Of a stretch of 64,000 bases of DNA, positions 1 to 7,893 are shown in pieces. Source of the stretch: Streptomyces lavendulae subsp. lavendulae (GTDB taxonomy: Bacteria; Actinomycetota; Actinomycetes; Streptomycetales; Streptomycetaceae); NCBI RefSeq assembly GCF_002803845.1, contig NZ_CP024985.1, forward strand, positions 3,968,001-4,032,000, in the 5' to 3' direction. Position 1 is the stretch's first letter, and each line of letters opens with the position of its first letter. A program made the translations under genes and the position numbers. The notes below the pieces were generated by a model. The model made no database searches. It was not told the origin of the DNA and saw only the letters and a list, made by a program, of their open reading frames with translations.

Positions 1-2
1 AC

Positions 3-266
3 TACCCGGCCGCCTTCTCCGAGGGCAGCCGGTCCGTGCTCCGCACCCTGTTCCCCCGGGCGATCCTCGCCACCGCCGAGGACGCCGCGGTCTTCGGGCT
101 GAACGCCTTCTCCGACGGCCGCCACGTGCTGCTGCCGGAGGCGGCGACCGGTCTGCGGGCCCAGCTCAGCGCGCGCGGCTTCGAGCCGATCGGGGTCGAC
201 CTCTCCGAGCTCCTCAAGGCGGGCGGCAGCGTCAAGTGCTGCACCCTGGAGCTGCGCGACCGCTGA
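3..266 (+). CDS. ddaH: Dimethylargininase (DDAH) / amidinotransferase family, C-terminal part
   Basis: The reading frame enters from the left edge and stops at 264-266, giving the last 87 residues. The ending, with the motif GGSVKCCTLEL, is the C-terminal signature of NG,NG-dimethylarginine dimethylaminohydrolases, and the first Cys of the pair is the expected catalytic nucleophile. Family members hydrolyse methylated arginines to citrulline and methylamines, in the guanidino-modifying superfamily with arginine deiminase. The N-terminal substrate-binding part lies outside the window. The gene is followed after 32 bases by the next gene with its own ribosome site, so they may be co-transcribed. 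Related amidinotransferases are the main alternative. Confidence 0.8.
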   Translation, partial: YPAAFSEGSRSVLRTLFPRAILATAEDAAVFGLNAFSDGRHVLLPEAATGLRAQLSARGFEPIGVDLSELLKAGGSVKCCTLELRDR

Positions 267-298
267 GTCACCCGACGAAGTTTCCGGAAAGGACCGTT

Positions 299-823
299 GT
301 GACCTCTGCGACCGCGATCGCGGACAGCTACACCCGCCTGCTCGACCTCCTGGGCGACGGAGGGGCCGACTACCGGCTGCTCCACCACGCCCCGGAGGGC
401 CAGACCGAACTCGCCAGCCTCATCCGCGGCCACCGCCTCGAAGAGGCCGCCAAGTGCCTGGTCATCAGAGTGGCGCTGGGACGCAAACGCCGCCGCTACG
501 TCATCGCCGTGGTGCCGGGACACCGCCGCGTCGACCTGGAAGCGGTACGGGCGGCGTACGGGGGCACCAACGCCTCCTTCGCCGTGCGGGCGGTCGCCGA
601 GGAGCTGACGGGCTGCGCCAGCGGCTCGATCATGCCGGTGAGCTTCGACCCGTCCGTGGAGGTGGTCGTCGATCCGGAGCTGCTGGAGCAGGAGGAGATC
701 TGGTTCAACGCGGGCCGGCTCGACGTGTCGGTGGCCCTGCGCACGTCGAGCTACCTGGCACTGGCCCGGCCCCGGCCGGCCCGGATCGCCGAGGAGCCCG
801 CGCCGGTCCCCGCGGGCGGCTGA
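299..823 (+). CDS. YbaK/EbsC-type aminoacyl-tRNA deacylase
   Basis: A 174-residue cytoplasmic protein made of a single YbaK/prolyl-tRNA-synthetase-associated editing domain. Family members hydrolyse mischarged aminoacyl-tRNAs, freely in trans. The GTG at 299 is chosen over the upstream in-frame start at 236 because GGAAAGGA sits 6 bases before it, whereas 236 lies inside the preceding gene. The LEEAAKCLV and VDLEAV segments fit the fold. It follows the dimethylargininase gene after 32 bases and ends 6 bases before the convergent YjbR-fusion gene. Substrate specificity (Cys-tRNAPro, Ala-tRNAPro or other) cannot be read from the sequence. Confidence 0.8.
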   Translation: MTSATAIADSYTRLLDLLGDGGADYRLLHHAPEGQTELASLIRGHRLEEAAKCLVIRVALGRKRRRYVIAVVPGHRRVDLEAVRAAYGGTNASFAVRAVAEELTGCASGSIMPVSFDPSVEVVVDPELLEQEEIWFNAGRLDVSVALRTSSYLALARPRPARIAEEPAPVPAGG

Positions 824-829
824 GCCCGC

Positions 830-1801
830 TCAGCCACCGCCACCGTGGCTGAGGGTGACGTACAGGTACTCGTCGAGGACCTTGGCCAGCGGGAGTCCGG
901 GCCGGCCCAGCCGGGCCGTCAGCTCCTCCTCGTCCAGTCCGCTCTCGGCGAGCGCGGCCCGCGCCCAGGCCCGGCCGGTGCGCAGGTGCCGGTCGAAGGC
1001 GGCGGCGTCCCGCGCACCGTGCAGCCGGGTCGCGATCGCCGCGTCCCAGGGCATCACGGTGCGCGGCCGCAGCGCGAACAGGGCCTTGGCGGCGGCGGTC
1101 GGCCCGAGGGTGCGGCGGCCCAGCGGAAGCGCCGCCAGCTCCCCGTACGCGGCCGCGAGCCGGGCCACGTCCCGGTCGGCGAGGGCCGCGAGCGGGGCCC
1201 CCGGCAGGGTGTGGCGGCCCCACCAGTCGGCGAGCCCGGCCCCCAGCGGGTCGGGCTCGCCGACCCGGGGGTAGCGGATCCGGCAGCCCCAGGCGTTGAG
1301 CCAGCGGTGCAGGGCGGCGCGGTGCGCGGCCCTGGACAGGTCCAGGCCGGGGGCGGTGTCCGCGACCAGCGCGAGCCAGCTGCGGTCGACGCCGGGGAAG
1401 GCCCCGAACACCGCGGCGGCCTCGCCCAGCCCGGCGAGACCGGGCGCGGGCGGCAGCCCGCCCTCCAGGTGAGCGCGGGCCACCTTCGCCGGTACGCACA
1501 TCCGCCAGGCGTCGGTGACCAGCTCGGCCAGCTCCCCGTGACCGAGGGCCGACATCCGGGCGTGCACCCAGTTGTAGCGCAGGTCACCGGCGCCGGGCAG
1601 GGAGAACTTCGCCGGCTCGGACGCGACCAGCGCGGCCCGCTCCTCCTTGGGGAAGGCGAACCCGAGCTCGCTCTCGTCCCGTGAGAGGGCCAGGTAGACG
1701 ATCCGCCCGATCCGGAACTTCACCCGGTCCCGGACCAGGTGCTCCTCGGTGCGCGGCAGCGCGAGCGCGAGCCGCCGTACGTCTTCCACGGTCACCACCA
1801 T
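830..1801 (-). CDS. MmcQ/YjbR-like domain fused to an unrecognised C-terminal domain
   Basis: 323 residues. Residues 1 to about 110 match the MmcQ/YjbR (CyaY-like, double wing) fold: VEDVRRLALALP at the start, FAFPKEERAALV, a Trp-Val-His-Ala-Arg stretch and a closing AWRM. Stand-alone YjbR proteins are about 110-120 residues, so roughly 210 extra residues follow. The extra part is rich in Trp and Arg, contains FALRPRTVMPWDAAIATRL, and vaguely recalls helix-hairpin-helix DNA glycosylase-like folds, but I cannot assign it. The start has GAGACT at 1808-1813 (minus strand), 6 bases upstream, the leaderless pattern seen across this window. Function unknown; nucleic-acid binding is possible from both halves. 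Confidence 0.75.
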   Translation of the reverse strand: MVVTVEDVRRLALALPRTEEHLVRDRVKFRIGRIVYLALSRDESELGFAFPKEERAALVASEPAKFSLPGAGDLRYNWVHARMSALGHGELAELVTDAWRMCVPAKVARAHLEGGLPPAPGLAGLGEAAAVFGAFPGVDRSWLALVADTAPGLDLSRAAHRAALHRWLNAWGCRIRYPRVGEPDPLGAGLADWWGRHTLPGAPLAALADRDVARLAAAYGELAALPLGRRTLGPTAAAKALFALRPRTVMPWDAAIATRLHGARDAAAFDRHLRTGRAWARAALAESGLDEEELTARLGRPGLPLAKVLDEYLYVTLSHGGGG

Positions 1802-1848
1802 GGCGAAAGTCTCGCAGCCCCCGGCGCCGGGTGCGGGGGCGGTCGCGT

Positions 1849-1854
1849 TAGTCT
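1849..1854 (+). promoter_or_regulatory. -10 element of a leaderless transcript
   Basis: TAGTCT ends 6 bases before the GTG at 1861, so transcription would start at or next to the start codon. There is no Shine-Dalgarno sequence in between. Confidence 0.6.
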
Positions 1855-1860
1855 CGACGG

Positions 1861-1950
1861 GTGGATCCGAAGACCAGAAACCGTGTCATGGCCGGTGTGC
1901 TCGTGCTGATGTTCGTCGTCGTCGCCGTGGCGGCCGCCGTCGGGCAGTAG
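1861..1950 (+). CDS. Tiny single-pass membrane peptide (29 aa), leaderless
   Basis: GTG to TAG encodes a 29-residue peptide with a charged head (VDPKTRNR) and one hydrophobic helix of about 18 residues (AGVLVLMFVVVAVAAAVG). No ribosome site precedes it, but a perfect -10 hexamer lies 6 bases upstream, so it is probably translated from a leaderless mRNA. It sits in a 181-base gap between two minus-strand genes. The charged head, clean transmembrane segment and phased promoter support a real gene despite its size. Similar peptides are common in Streptomyces, as far as I recall. Function unknown; such peptides often partner membrane proteins. Confidence 0.6.
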   Translation: MDPKTRNRVMAGVLVLMFVVVAVAAAVGQ

Positions 1951-1982
1951 GACCCGCCCGGCGACCGCCCCCGGCGGACCCG

Positions 1983-2972
1983 CTACCAGGCGAAGGCCTC
2001 CGGCGAGGCCCCCGGCCCCGGGAAGACCTCGTCCAGGGAGGCGAGGAGTTCCGCGGGGAGTTCCAGCTCCACCGCGCGCAGCGCCGAGGCGAGCTGCTCG
2101 GCGGTGCGTGGGCCGACGATGGGTCCGGTGACCCCGGGCCGGGTCAGCAGCCAGGCCAGGGCCACCTCGCCGGGCTCCAGGCCGTGCTTGTCGAGCAGGT
2201 CCTCGTACGCCTGCACCTGCGCCCGTACCGAACTGTTGGCCAGCGCGTCCGCCGAGCGGCCCGAGGCGCTGCGCCCCGACTCGGCCGCCTTGCGGATCGC
2301 GCCGCCCAGCAGGCCGCCGTGCAGCGGGGACCAGGGGATGACGCCGAGTCCGTACGCCTCGGCGGCCGGGATGACCTCCATCTCGGCGCGCCGCTCCGCG
2401 AGGTTGTAGAGGCACTGCTCGCTGACCAGTCCGAGCCGCCCGGTGCGCGCGGCGGTCTCGTTGGCCTGGGCGATCTTCCAGCCGGGGAAGTTGGAGGAGC
2501 CCGCGTAGAGGATCTTGCCCTGCTGGACCAGGACCTCGATGGCCTGCCAGATCTCCTCGAAGGGGGTCTGCCGGTCGACGTGGTGGAACTGGTAGACGTC
2601 GATGTGGTCGGTCCGCATCCGCCTGAGGCTGTCGTCGACGGCGCGGCGGATGTTCAGGGCCGAGAGCCGGTCGTAGTTGGGCCACGGCGCGCCCTCGGGG
2701 GCCATCGACCCGTAGACCTTGGTGGCGAGCACCGTCTTGTCCCGACGCCCGCCGCCCTGGGCGAACCAGGTACCGATGATCTCCTCGGTACGGCCCTTGT
2801 TCTCACCCCAGCCGTACACATTGGCCGTGTCGAAGAAATTGATGCCGGCGTCGTGGGCCGCGTCCATCAGGGCGTGGCTTTCGGCTTCGCCCGTCTGGGG
2901 GCCGAAGTTCATCGTGCCGAGGACGAGTCGGCTGACCTTGAGTCCGGTGCGTCCGAGCTGCGTGTACTTCAT
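1983..2972 (-). CDS. Aldo/keto reductase
   Basis: 329 residues covering a full NADPH-dependent aldo/keto reductase TIM barrel. It opens MKYTQLGRTGLKVSRL, followed by LGTMNFG, a FFDTANVYG segment holding the catalytic Asp/Tyr pair, LATKVYG with the catalytic Lys, and the DVYQFHHVD segment with the His. The C-terminal GPRTAEQL forms the NADPH site. The frame stays open far upstream, but the ATG at 2972 is where family similarity begins. The subgroup (AKR with a DUxxQ pattern, YhdN/Tas-like) reduces small aldehydes and ketones. Substrate not predictable. Confidence 0.9.
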   Translation of the reverse strand: MKYTQLGRTGLKVSRLVLGTMNFGPQTGEAESHALMDAAHDAGINFFDTANVYGWGENKGRTEEIIGTWFAQGGGRRDKTVLATKVYGSMAPEGAPWPNYDRLSALNIRRAVDDSLRRMRTDHIDVYQFHHVDRQTPFEEIWQAIEVLVQQGKILYAGSSNFPGWKIAQANETAARTGRLGLVSEQCLYNLAERRAEMEVIPAAEAYGLGVIPWSPLHGGLLGGAIRKAAESGRSASGRSADALANSSVRAQVQAYEDLLDKHGLEPGEVALAWLLTRPGVTGPIVGPRTAEQLASALRAVELELPAELLASLDEVFPGPGASPEAFAW

Positions 2973-3031
2973 GGACCCCAAGCCAACTGCTTCGAGTCCA
3001 CTCCAGGCAAGACCCCGTCCGCGTCGGCGTG

Positions 3032-3724
3032 TTACGGCCCGTCGGCCGGGCGGTAGGGGGCGCCGATGCCCCAGGCCTGGTGGAGGACGGCCGCGAACTC
3101 GCCCGCCAGGCGGTGTTCGCCGGAGGCGTTGGGGTGGGTGCCGTCGTAGGTGTCGTGGGCGATCTCGTACGCGTCCGGGCGGGCGGCCAGCAGGACCGGC
3201 GAGGCGTCGGTGGTGAGGTCGGCGACGGCCTTGGCGAGGAGTTCGTTGAACCGGGTGACCTCCGCCGCGAAGGGCGGGTCGTCCTGGGCGCGGACGTTGG
3301 GGATGACGGGGAGGAACACCATGCGGATCCCGGGGCGGGCCCGGCGTGCCGCGTCGACGAAGAGGCGGACGTTGGCGGCGGTCTGGTCGGCCTTCGTGTA
3401 GAAGCCGAGGTCGATCAGGCCGAGGGAGACGAGCAGGACGTCGGCGCGGCCCTCGTGGGCGGCGGGGCCGATGAGGGGGGCCATGTGCTGCCAGCCCTCG
3501 CCCCAGCCGGCGAGGTGGCGGCGGGCGTCGGCGGGGAAGCCGGGGGCGGCGTAGGCGTGGCTGGTCGCCGCGCCGGTGGAGGTCTCGTAGAGCGCGGTGC
3601 GCGGGCCGACGATCTCGAACGGGCCGTCCAGGGTGGCGGTCAGGTGCTGCCACATCCGGTAGCGCCAGGTGTAGTCGCCGGCGCGTCCGATGGTCATGGA
3701 GTCGCCGACGAACATGAAACGCAT
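3032..3724 (-). CDS. SGNH/GDSL-family hydrolase
   Basis: 230 residues. The N-terminal FVGDSMTIG carries the catalytic Ser block of SGNH hydrolases. DGTHPNASGEH near residue 205 carries the Asp-x-x-His block. Blocks II and III are weaker: the usual GxND is replaced by a GLIDLG stretch. No signal peptide is visible, so it is probably cytoplasmic. Members are esterases, lipases or carbohydrate acetyl-esterases. The start at 3724 is chosen because the GDS block must lie close to the N terminus. It is divergent from the secreted protein at 3809. Confidence 0.8.
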   Translation of the reverse strand: MRFMFVGDSMTIGRAGDYTWRYRMWQHLTATLDGPFEIVGPRTALYETSTGAATSHAYAAPGFPADARRHLAGWGEGWQHMAPLIGPAAHEGRADVLLVSLGLIDLGFYTKADQTAANVRLFVDAARRARPGIRMVFLPVIPNVRAQDDPPFAAEVTRFNELLAKAVADLTTDASPVLLAARPDAYEIAHDTYDGTHPNASGEHRLAGEFAAVLHQAWGIGAPYRPADGP

Positions 3725-3796
3725 CCGGTCATCATCGCGGATCACGCGACAGGAACTCCTGTGATGCCGGACACGCCCGGCGGGCCGGCAGGCTGG

Positions 3797-3802
3797 CAGG
3801 CT
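3797..3802 (+). promoter_or_regulatory. -10-like hexamer, likely leaderless
   Basis: CAGGCT followed by six G residues and then ATG at 3809. The G run could also act as a poor ribosome site. Confidence 0.4.
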
Positions 3803-3808
3803 GGGGGG

Positions 3809-4867
3809 ATGCGCCTGTTGCCCGTGCGGACCGCCGTCCCCGCAGCCCTCGCCCCCGCCGCCCTCGTGGCCGCCGTCCTGCTGGCGGGTCCGGCCGCGGG
3901 GCCCGCCGCGGCCGACGACCGGCCCGGCGCGTCCGGGTTCACCATCACCGATCCGCGGATCACGGAGTCGAGCGGGCTGGCGGCGAGCCGGATCCACCCG
4001 GGCGTCTACTGGACGCACAACGACAGCGACGACGGCCCGTACGTGTACGCGGTGGACTCGGCGACGGGCCGGACCGTGGCCCGGGTGACGATGAGCGGCA
4101 TCGGGACCCCCCGCGACGTCGAGGCCATCTCGCTGGGCCCCGACGGGCAGTTGTACGTCGGGGACGTCGGGGACAACCGGGACGGCACCTGGGACCACGT
4201 GTGGATCTACCGCTTCCCGGAGCCGAAGGAGCTGCGCGACACCACCGTCAAGGCCGAGCAGTTCACGGTGACGTACGCCGACGGGCCGCGCAACGCCGAG
4301 GCCCTGATGGTGCATCCGGTGACGGGCCGGGCGTACATCGCGAGCAAGAACGAGCAGCGGGGCGGCCTGTACGAGGGGCCGGAGCGCCTGTCGGCGGACG
4401 GGCCCAACGTCTTCCGGCGGATCGCGGACGTGCCGTGGGTGACGGACGGGGCGTTCTCGCCGGACGGCGGGCACCTGACGCTGCGCGGCTACTTCACGGC
4501 CCGTACCTACCCGTGGCGGGACGGCCGGCCCGAAGGCGGGGGCGAGCGGGTGGACGCGCCCTGGCAGGGGCAGGCGGAGTCGGTGACGTACACCCCGGAC
4601 GGGAAGACGCTGATGTTCGGGGCGGAGGGCGCGAACAGCAAGGTGGTGGCCGTTCCGGTGGCCCCGGCCGGGCCCGCCGCCGGGGGCGGCCCCTCCGCCC
4701 CCGGCCCGGCCCCCTCGGGCGCGGCGGGCGGCGGGAGCGGGGACCGGGCGGCCGGCGGGCCGGCCGGCCAGGGCGGCGGCTACGGCAAGGGGGTGCTCGT
4801 GCTGGCGGCCGCCACGGCCCTGGTCGTCGGGGGAAAGCGGCTGTTCAGGCGGCGTTCCGACAGCTGA
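3809..4867 (+). CDS. Secreted, C-terminally membrane-anchored beta-propeller-like protein
   Basis: 352 residues. An Arg-containing start, a hydrophobic Ala/Leu/Val stretch and an AAA-DD boundary near residue 35 form a signal peptide. Residues 40-280 hold repeated blade-like segments (VYAVDSATGRTVARV, LYVGDVGDNRDG, AYIASKNEQ, TLMFGAEGANSKV), consistent with a WD40/esterase-like propeller. A Gly/Pro/Ala-rich linker follows at about 285-325, then one transmembrane helix (VLVLAAATALVVGG) and a KRLFRRRSD cytoplasmic tail. The topology is therefore an extracellular propeller tethered by its C terminus. No enzymatic motif is identifiable. Confidence 0.75.
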   Translation: MRLLPVRTAVPAALAPAALVAAVLLAGPAAGPAAADDRPGASGFTITDPRITESSGLAASRIHPGVYWTHNDSDDGPYVYAVDSATGRTVARVTMSGIGTPRDVEAISLGPDGQLYVGDVGDNRDGTWDHVWIYRFPEPKELRDTTVKAEQFTVTYADGPRNAEALMVHPVTGRAYIASKNEQRGGLYEGPERLSADGPNVFRRIADVPWVTDGAFSPDGGHLTLRGYFTARTYPWRDGRPEGGGERVDAPWQGQAESVTYTPDGKTLMFGAEGANSKVVAVPVAPAGPAAGGGPSAPGPAPSGAAGGGSGDRAAGGPAGQGGGYGKGVLVLAAATALVVGGKRLFRRRSDS

Positions 4868-4968
4868 ACTCCCGCGGAACCAGGGGGAGCCGGTCGGCGT
4901 CCCTGCCCACAGAACGGGACCGGTCATGTCCATGGCCGCCGTGACGTGGGGTGGGAGGGGTACCGGAA

Positions 4969-5949
4969 ATGAGAGCGGCGATGTCCTCGGCCGCCGTGGC
5001 ACCGCGGGACAGGTTCGACTGGTTCACGGACGTCGTGGCGCGCTCCCTCGCGCCGACCGCGCTCCGCTGCGAGGACCCCGGCGGTTTCCGCGCCGACGCC
5101 GCCGTGCTGGACCTGGGTCCCGTCCAGGTCTCCACCTTCGCCTACGCCCCGCTGCGCTCGCGCCGCACCCCGGAGCTCATCCGCCGGGGCGACCCCGAGC
5201 AGTACCAGCTGGCGCTGGTGACCGGCGGCCCCATGTGGATCGCCCAGGAGCGGGCCGGCTCGGGGCCGGTCAGCGGCGACCTGCTGCTGTGGGACACCTC
5301 CCACCCCTACGAGGCGGGCGCCCCCGGCGACGACGGCGCCGTGGTCCGCGCCGTGGTCCTGCAGATCCCCCGCACCGCGCTGCCGCTGCACCCCGACCGG
5401 GTGGACCGGCTGCTCGCCCAGCGGATCCCGGCCGGCCGGGGCACCGGCGCGGTGCTGGCCCAGTTCCTCGGCTCGGTCGACGCCCATGCGCAGGGCTGCG
5501 GGGAACGGGAACTGGCCCATCTGGGCAGCGCCGCCCTGAGACTCGCGGCGGCCTGCCTCGCCGAACGCCTCGACGTGTACGACGACCTGCCCGCCGAGGC
5601 CCGCGACGAGGTGCTGCTGCGGCAGATCGACGCCTTCATCGAGCACAACCTCGGCGACCCGGAGCTGACCCCCGGGATGGTCGCCGCCCGTCACCACATC
5701 TCGCTGCGCCGCCTGCACCTGCTGTTCCAGGGGCGGCCGGAGGGGGTCGCCGCCTCCATCCGGCGCCGCCGGCTGGAGGCCTGCCGCGCCGACCTGCTGC
5801 GGCCCGGGCCGGCCGGGCGGCCCATCCACGCGATCGCCGCCCGCTGGGGCTTCACCAGCGCGGCCGTCTTCAGCCGCGCCTTCCGCCGGGCCTACGGAAC
5901 CAGCCCCTCAGAGTGCCGCCGGAGCGCCCCGCCCACCCGCCACCCGTAA
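4969..5949 (+). CDS. AraC-family transcriptional regulator
   Basis: 326 residues. Residues 1-190 fit the AraC-binding-like (cupin) sensor domain found in many actinobacterial regulators, opening with DRFDWFTDVVARSLAP. The C-terminal 100 residues hold the double helix-turn-helix of the AraC/XylS family (MVAARHHISLRRLHLLFQ and GFTSAAVFSRAFRRAYGTSPSE). The ATG at 4969 is preceded by GGAGGGG (4954-4960) at 8 bases, which decides it over the GTG at 4951. Ligand and targets are unknown. The nested palindrome at 6018-6053 lies 70 bases beyond its end. Confidence 0.88.
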   Translation: MRAAMSSAAVAPRDRFDWFTDVVARSLAPTALRCEDPGGFRADAAVLDLGPVQVSTFAYAPLRSRRTPELIRRGDPEQYQLALVTGGPMWIAQERAGSGPVSGDLLLWDTSHPYEAGAPGDDGAVVRAVVLQIPRTALPLHPDRVDRLLAQRIPAGRGTGAVLAQFLGSVDAHAQGCGERELAHLGSAALRLAAACLAERLDVYDDLPAEARDEVLLRQIDAFIEHNLGDPELTPGMVAARHHISLRRLHLLFQGRPEGVAASIRRRRLEACRADLLRPGPAGRPIHAIAARWGFTSAAVFSRAFRRAYGTSPSECRRSAPPTRHP

Positions 5950-6017
5950 CGGGGCCGACGGCCCCCGTGCCGGGCGGGACGGGCGCCATGGCAGGGCTCG
6001 GGGCCCCCGGGCAGCAG

Positions 6018-6053
6018 CGTTGCGCGCAAGGTCAAGGATCCTTGCGCGCAACG
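6018..6053. repeat. Nested palindrome cluster: two TTGCGCGCAA sites 22 bp apart
   Basis: 14-base arms (6018-6031 and 6040-6053) are perfect reverse complements. Each arm itself contains the palindrome TTGCGCGCAA (6020-6029 and 6042-6051, spaced 22 bases), and a third palindrome CAAGGATCCTTG (6033-6044) bridges them. This looks more like a multi-site operator than a simple terminator. It sits in the 225-base gap between two convergent genes. Confidence 0.6.
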
Positions 6054-6132
6054 TACGGGTGGGTGGCCGGTCAGGCCCTAAGCTCGATTTCCGGCCAGTG
6101 CCGGGGTGACCCGGCCGGGCCGCCCGCCGGGC

Positions 6133-6163
6133 CCCACGGGCCCCGGGCACCGGGGCCCGTGGG
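6133..6163. terminator. Bidirectional hairpin terminator
   Basis: Perfect 14-base-pair GC stem (6133-6146 with 6150-6163) and a three-base loop, placed between the converging AraC regulator and flotillin genes, 12 bases from the flotillin stop codon. There is no T tract, as is usual in Streptomyces. Confidence 0.7.
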
Positions 6164-6174
6164 CCGGGCCGCGC

Positions 6175-7689
6175 TCAGGCGCGGTCGTCGATCGGGATCT
6201 GCTGGTGCGGGCCCTTGCCGTTCACGGGGGTGACGGCAGGGGCCTGGTGGGCTCCCGGAGACTGCTGGGCCATCGAGGCCAGCATCTGCCGGGCCATGCC
6301 CAGACCCGCGCCGCCCATCGTGAGGGCCTTCGCGAACATCTCCGACATCCCCTCGGCGCCGTTGAGCAGCACCATGTGCTCGACGTTCCCGAAGGCTCCC
6401 GCGCCCGCCTCGACGATCGCCGGCCAGTTCTCGGCCAGCTGCTGCGCGACCACCGCCTCCTGGTTCTCCGCCAGCGCGGCGGCCCGCGCCTTGATCGCCT
6501 CGGCCTCGGCGAGACCCTTCGCCTTCGCCGCCTCCGCCGCCGCCAGGCCGTTCGCCCGCGCCGACTCGGCCGCCGCGAGGCCCTTGGCCTGGGTGGCCGC
6601 CGCCTCTGCCTCACCGCTCGCCCGTGTCGCCGTCGCCGCCGCGAGCCCGCGCGCCTCGGTGGCCTGGGCCTCGGCGGCCGCGGCCGTCCGTACCCGGGTC
6701 GCCTCGGCGGCCGCCGCCAGCTCCGTCTCCTTCGCCTTGGCCTGCGCCGCCGAGATCCGGGCGTCGCGCTCCGCCTCGGCGAGGGTCCTCGTCTGGTACG
6801 CCGCCGCGTCCGCGGGCTTGCGCACGTCGGCCTGGAGCTGCTGCTCGCGCCGGTGCGCCTCCAGCTCCGCGACCCGGGTCTCCTGGACGACGACCTCCTG
6901 CTTGGCCGCCGCCTCCGACAGCGGGCCCGCCTGGCGGGCGGTGGCCGCGGCCTTGTCCCGCTCGGCCTGGTAGCCGGCCTGGAGGATCTCGCTGTCGCGG
7001 GTGGCCTCCGCCATCCGTGCGAAGGCCGTCTGCTCCGCCTCGGTGGCCAGCCGGTTCGCCTCGGCCTGCGCGATGCGCGCGTCCCGCTGCACGGCGGCCG
7101 CGTGCGGCATCGCCAGGTTCTTGATGTAGCCGGTCGGGTCCTCGATCTCGTGGATCTGGAGGGAGTCGACGATGAGGCCGAGCTTCTCCATCTCGGTGCC
7201 GCAGGCCGCCCGCGTCTGCCCGGTCAGCTTCTCCCGGTCACGGATCATGTCCTCGACCGTCAGACCGCCGACGATGGAGCGCAGATGGCCCGCGAAGACG
7301 ATGTGCACCCGCTCGGGCATCATCTTCTGCTGGTCCAGGAAGCGGCGCGCGGCGTTGGCGATGGACACCATGTCGTCGCCGATCTTGAAGATCACGACGC
7401 CCTTCACCCGCAGCGGGATGCCCTGGTGGGTGACGCAGTCCACGTTCAGCTGGGTCTCGTTCAGATCCAGCGAGAGCTTGCGCACCGCCTGCACCCCGGG
7501 CAGCACCAGCGTTCCGCGCCCGGTGACGATCCGGAACCCCATGCCCTCGCCGATGCCCTCGGTCTTGTGCGTGGAGCCGGAGATGACGAGCGCCTCGTTC
7601 GGTTCGGCCACCCGCCACATGAGCTTGAACAGGCCGATCAAGGCAATGATTGCGGCGAGCACGATTCCCGCCACGACGCCGATAGCCAT
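6175..7689 (-). CDS. Flotillin family (SPFH domain) membrane scaffold protein
   Basis: 504 residues. An N-terminal transmembrane helix (VVAGIVLAAIIALIGLFKL) is followed by the SPFH domain (about 30-200: NEALVISG, VLPGVQAVRKLSLDLNETQL, IFKIGDD, SIVGGLTVEDMIRDRE). A long Ala/Glu-rich coiled coil (about 200-430) then contains many repeats of the type AAAEAxxAxxGLA, and an oligomerising C terminus follows. Flotillins assemble membrane microdomains. The ATG at 7689 is preferred because AAGGGGG lies 8 bases upstream; a TTG two codons earlier is possible. Divergent from mepB. The NfeD-like OB protein at 8403 is a likely functional partner. Confidence 0.9.
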   Translation of the reverse strand: MAIGVVAGIVLAAIIALIGLFKLMWRVAEPNEALVISGSTHKTEGIGEGMGFRIVTGRGTLVLPGVQAVRKLSLDLNETQLNVDCVTHQGIPLRVKGVVIFKIGDDMVSIANAARRFLDQQKMMPERVHIVFAGHLRSIVGGLTVEDMIRDREKLTGQTRAACGTEMEKLGLIVDSLQIHEIEDPTGYIKNLAMPHAAAVQRDARIAQAEANRLATEAEQTAFARMAEATRDSEILQAGYQAERDKAAATARQAGPLSEAAAKQEVVVQETRVAELEAHRREQQLQADVRKPADAAAYQTRTLAEAERDARISAAQAKAKETELAAAAEATRVRTAAAAEAQATEARGLAAATATRASGEAEAAATQAKGLAAAESARANGLAAAEAAKAKGLAEAEAIKARAAALAENQEAVVAQQLAENWPAIVEAGAGAFGNVEHMVLLNGAEGMSEMFAKALTMGGAGLGMARQMLASMAQQSPGAHQAPAVTPVNGKGPHQQIPIDDRA

Positions 7690-7881
7690 CGGCAACGCCC
7701 CCTTATCGCGGTGCCGTTCGACACCGACGAGGGCGAGTCTGCGCCCGGCCGGGCCGCCGGAGAAGTGGCGGGATCATTCTTGTCGCCATCTTGATACGCA
7801 CGGTCGGCGCGAACGGCCCGGAGGGCACGGAGGGCGCGGACGGCCCGGACGGCAAGGACCCGCCCTGTCGGTGCGGCATGA

Positions 7882-7887
7882 CAGGGT
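7882..7887 (+). promoter_or_regulatory. -10-like hexamer before mepB
   Basis: CAGGGT ends 6 bases before the ATG at 7894, the leaderless spacing seen repeatedly in this window. Confidence 0.4.
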
Positions 7888-7893
7888 GGACGG

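Noticed and set aside
6106..7794. Long open frame (562 codons) on the plus strand opposite flotillin
   Set aside because: It is antisense to a clear SPFH protein with full family motifs and strong codon bias; the frame is open only because of extreme G+C. The same applies to other very long shadow frames at 16275-19148, 18919-21507 and 45759-47906.
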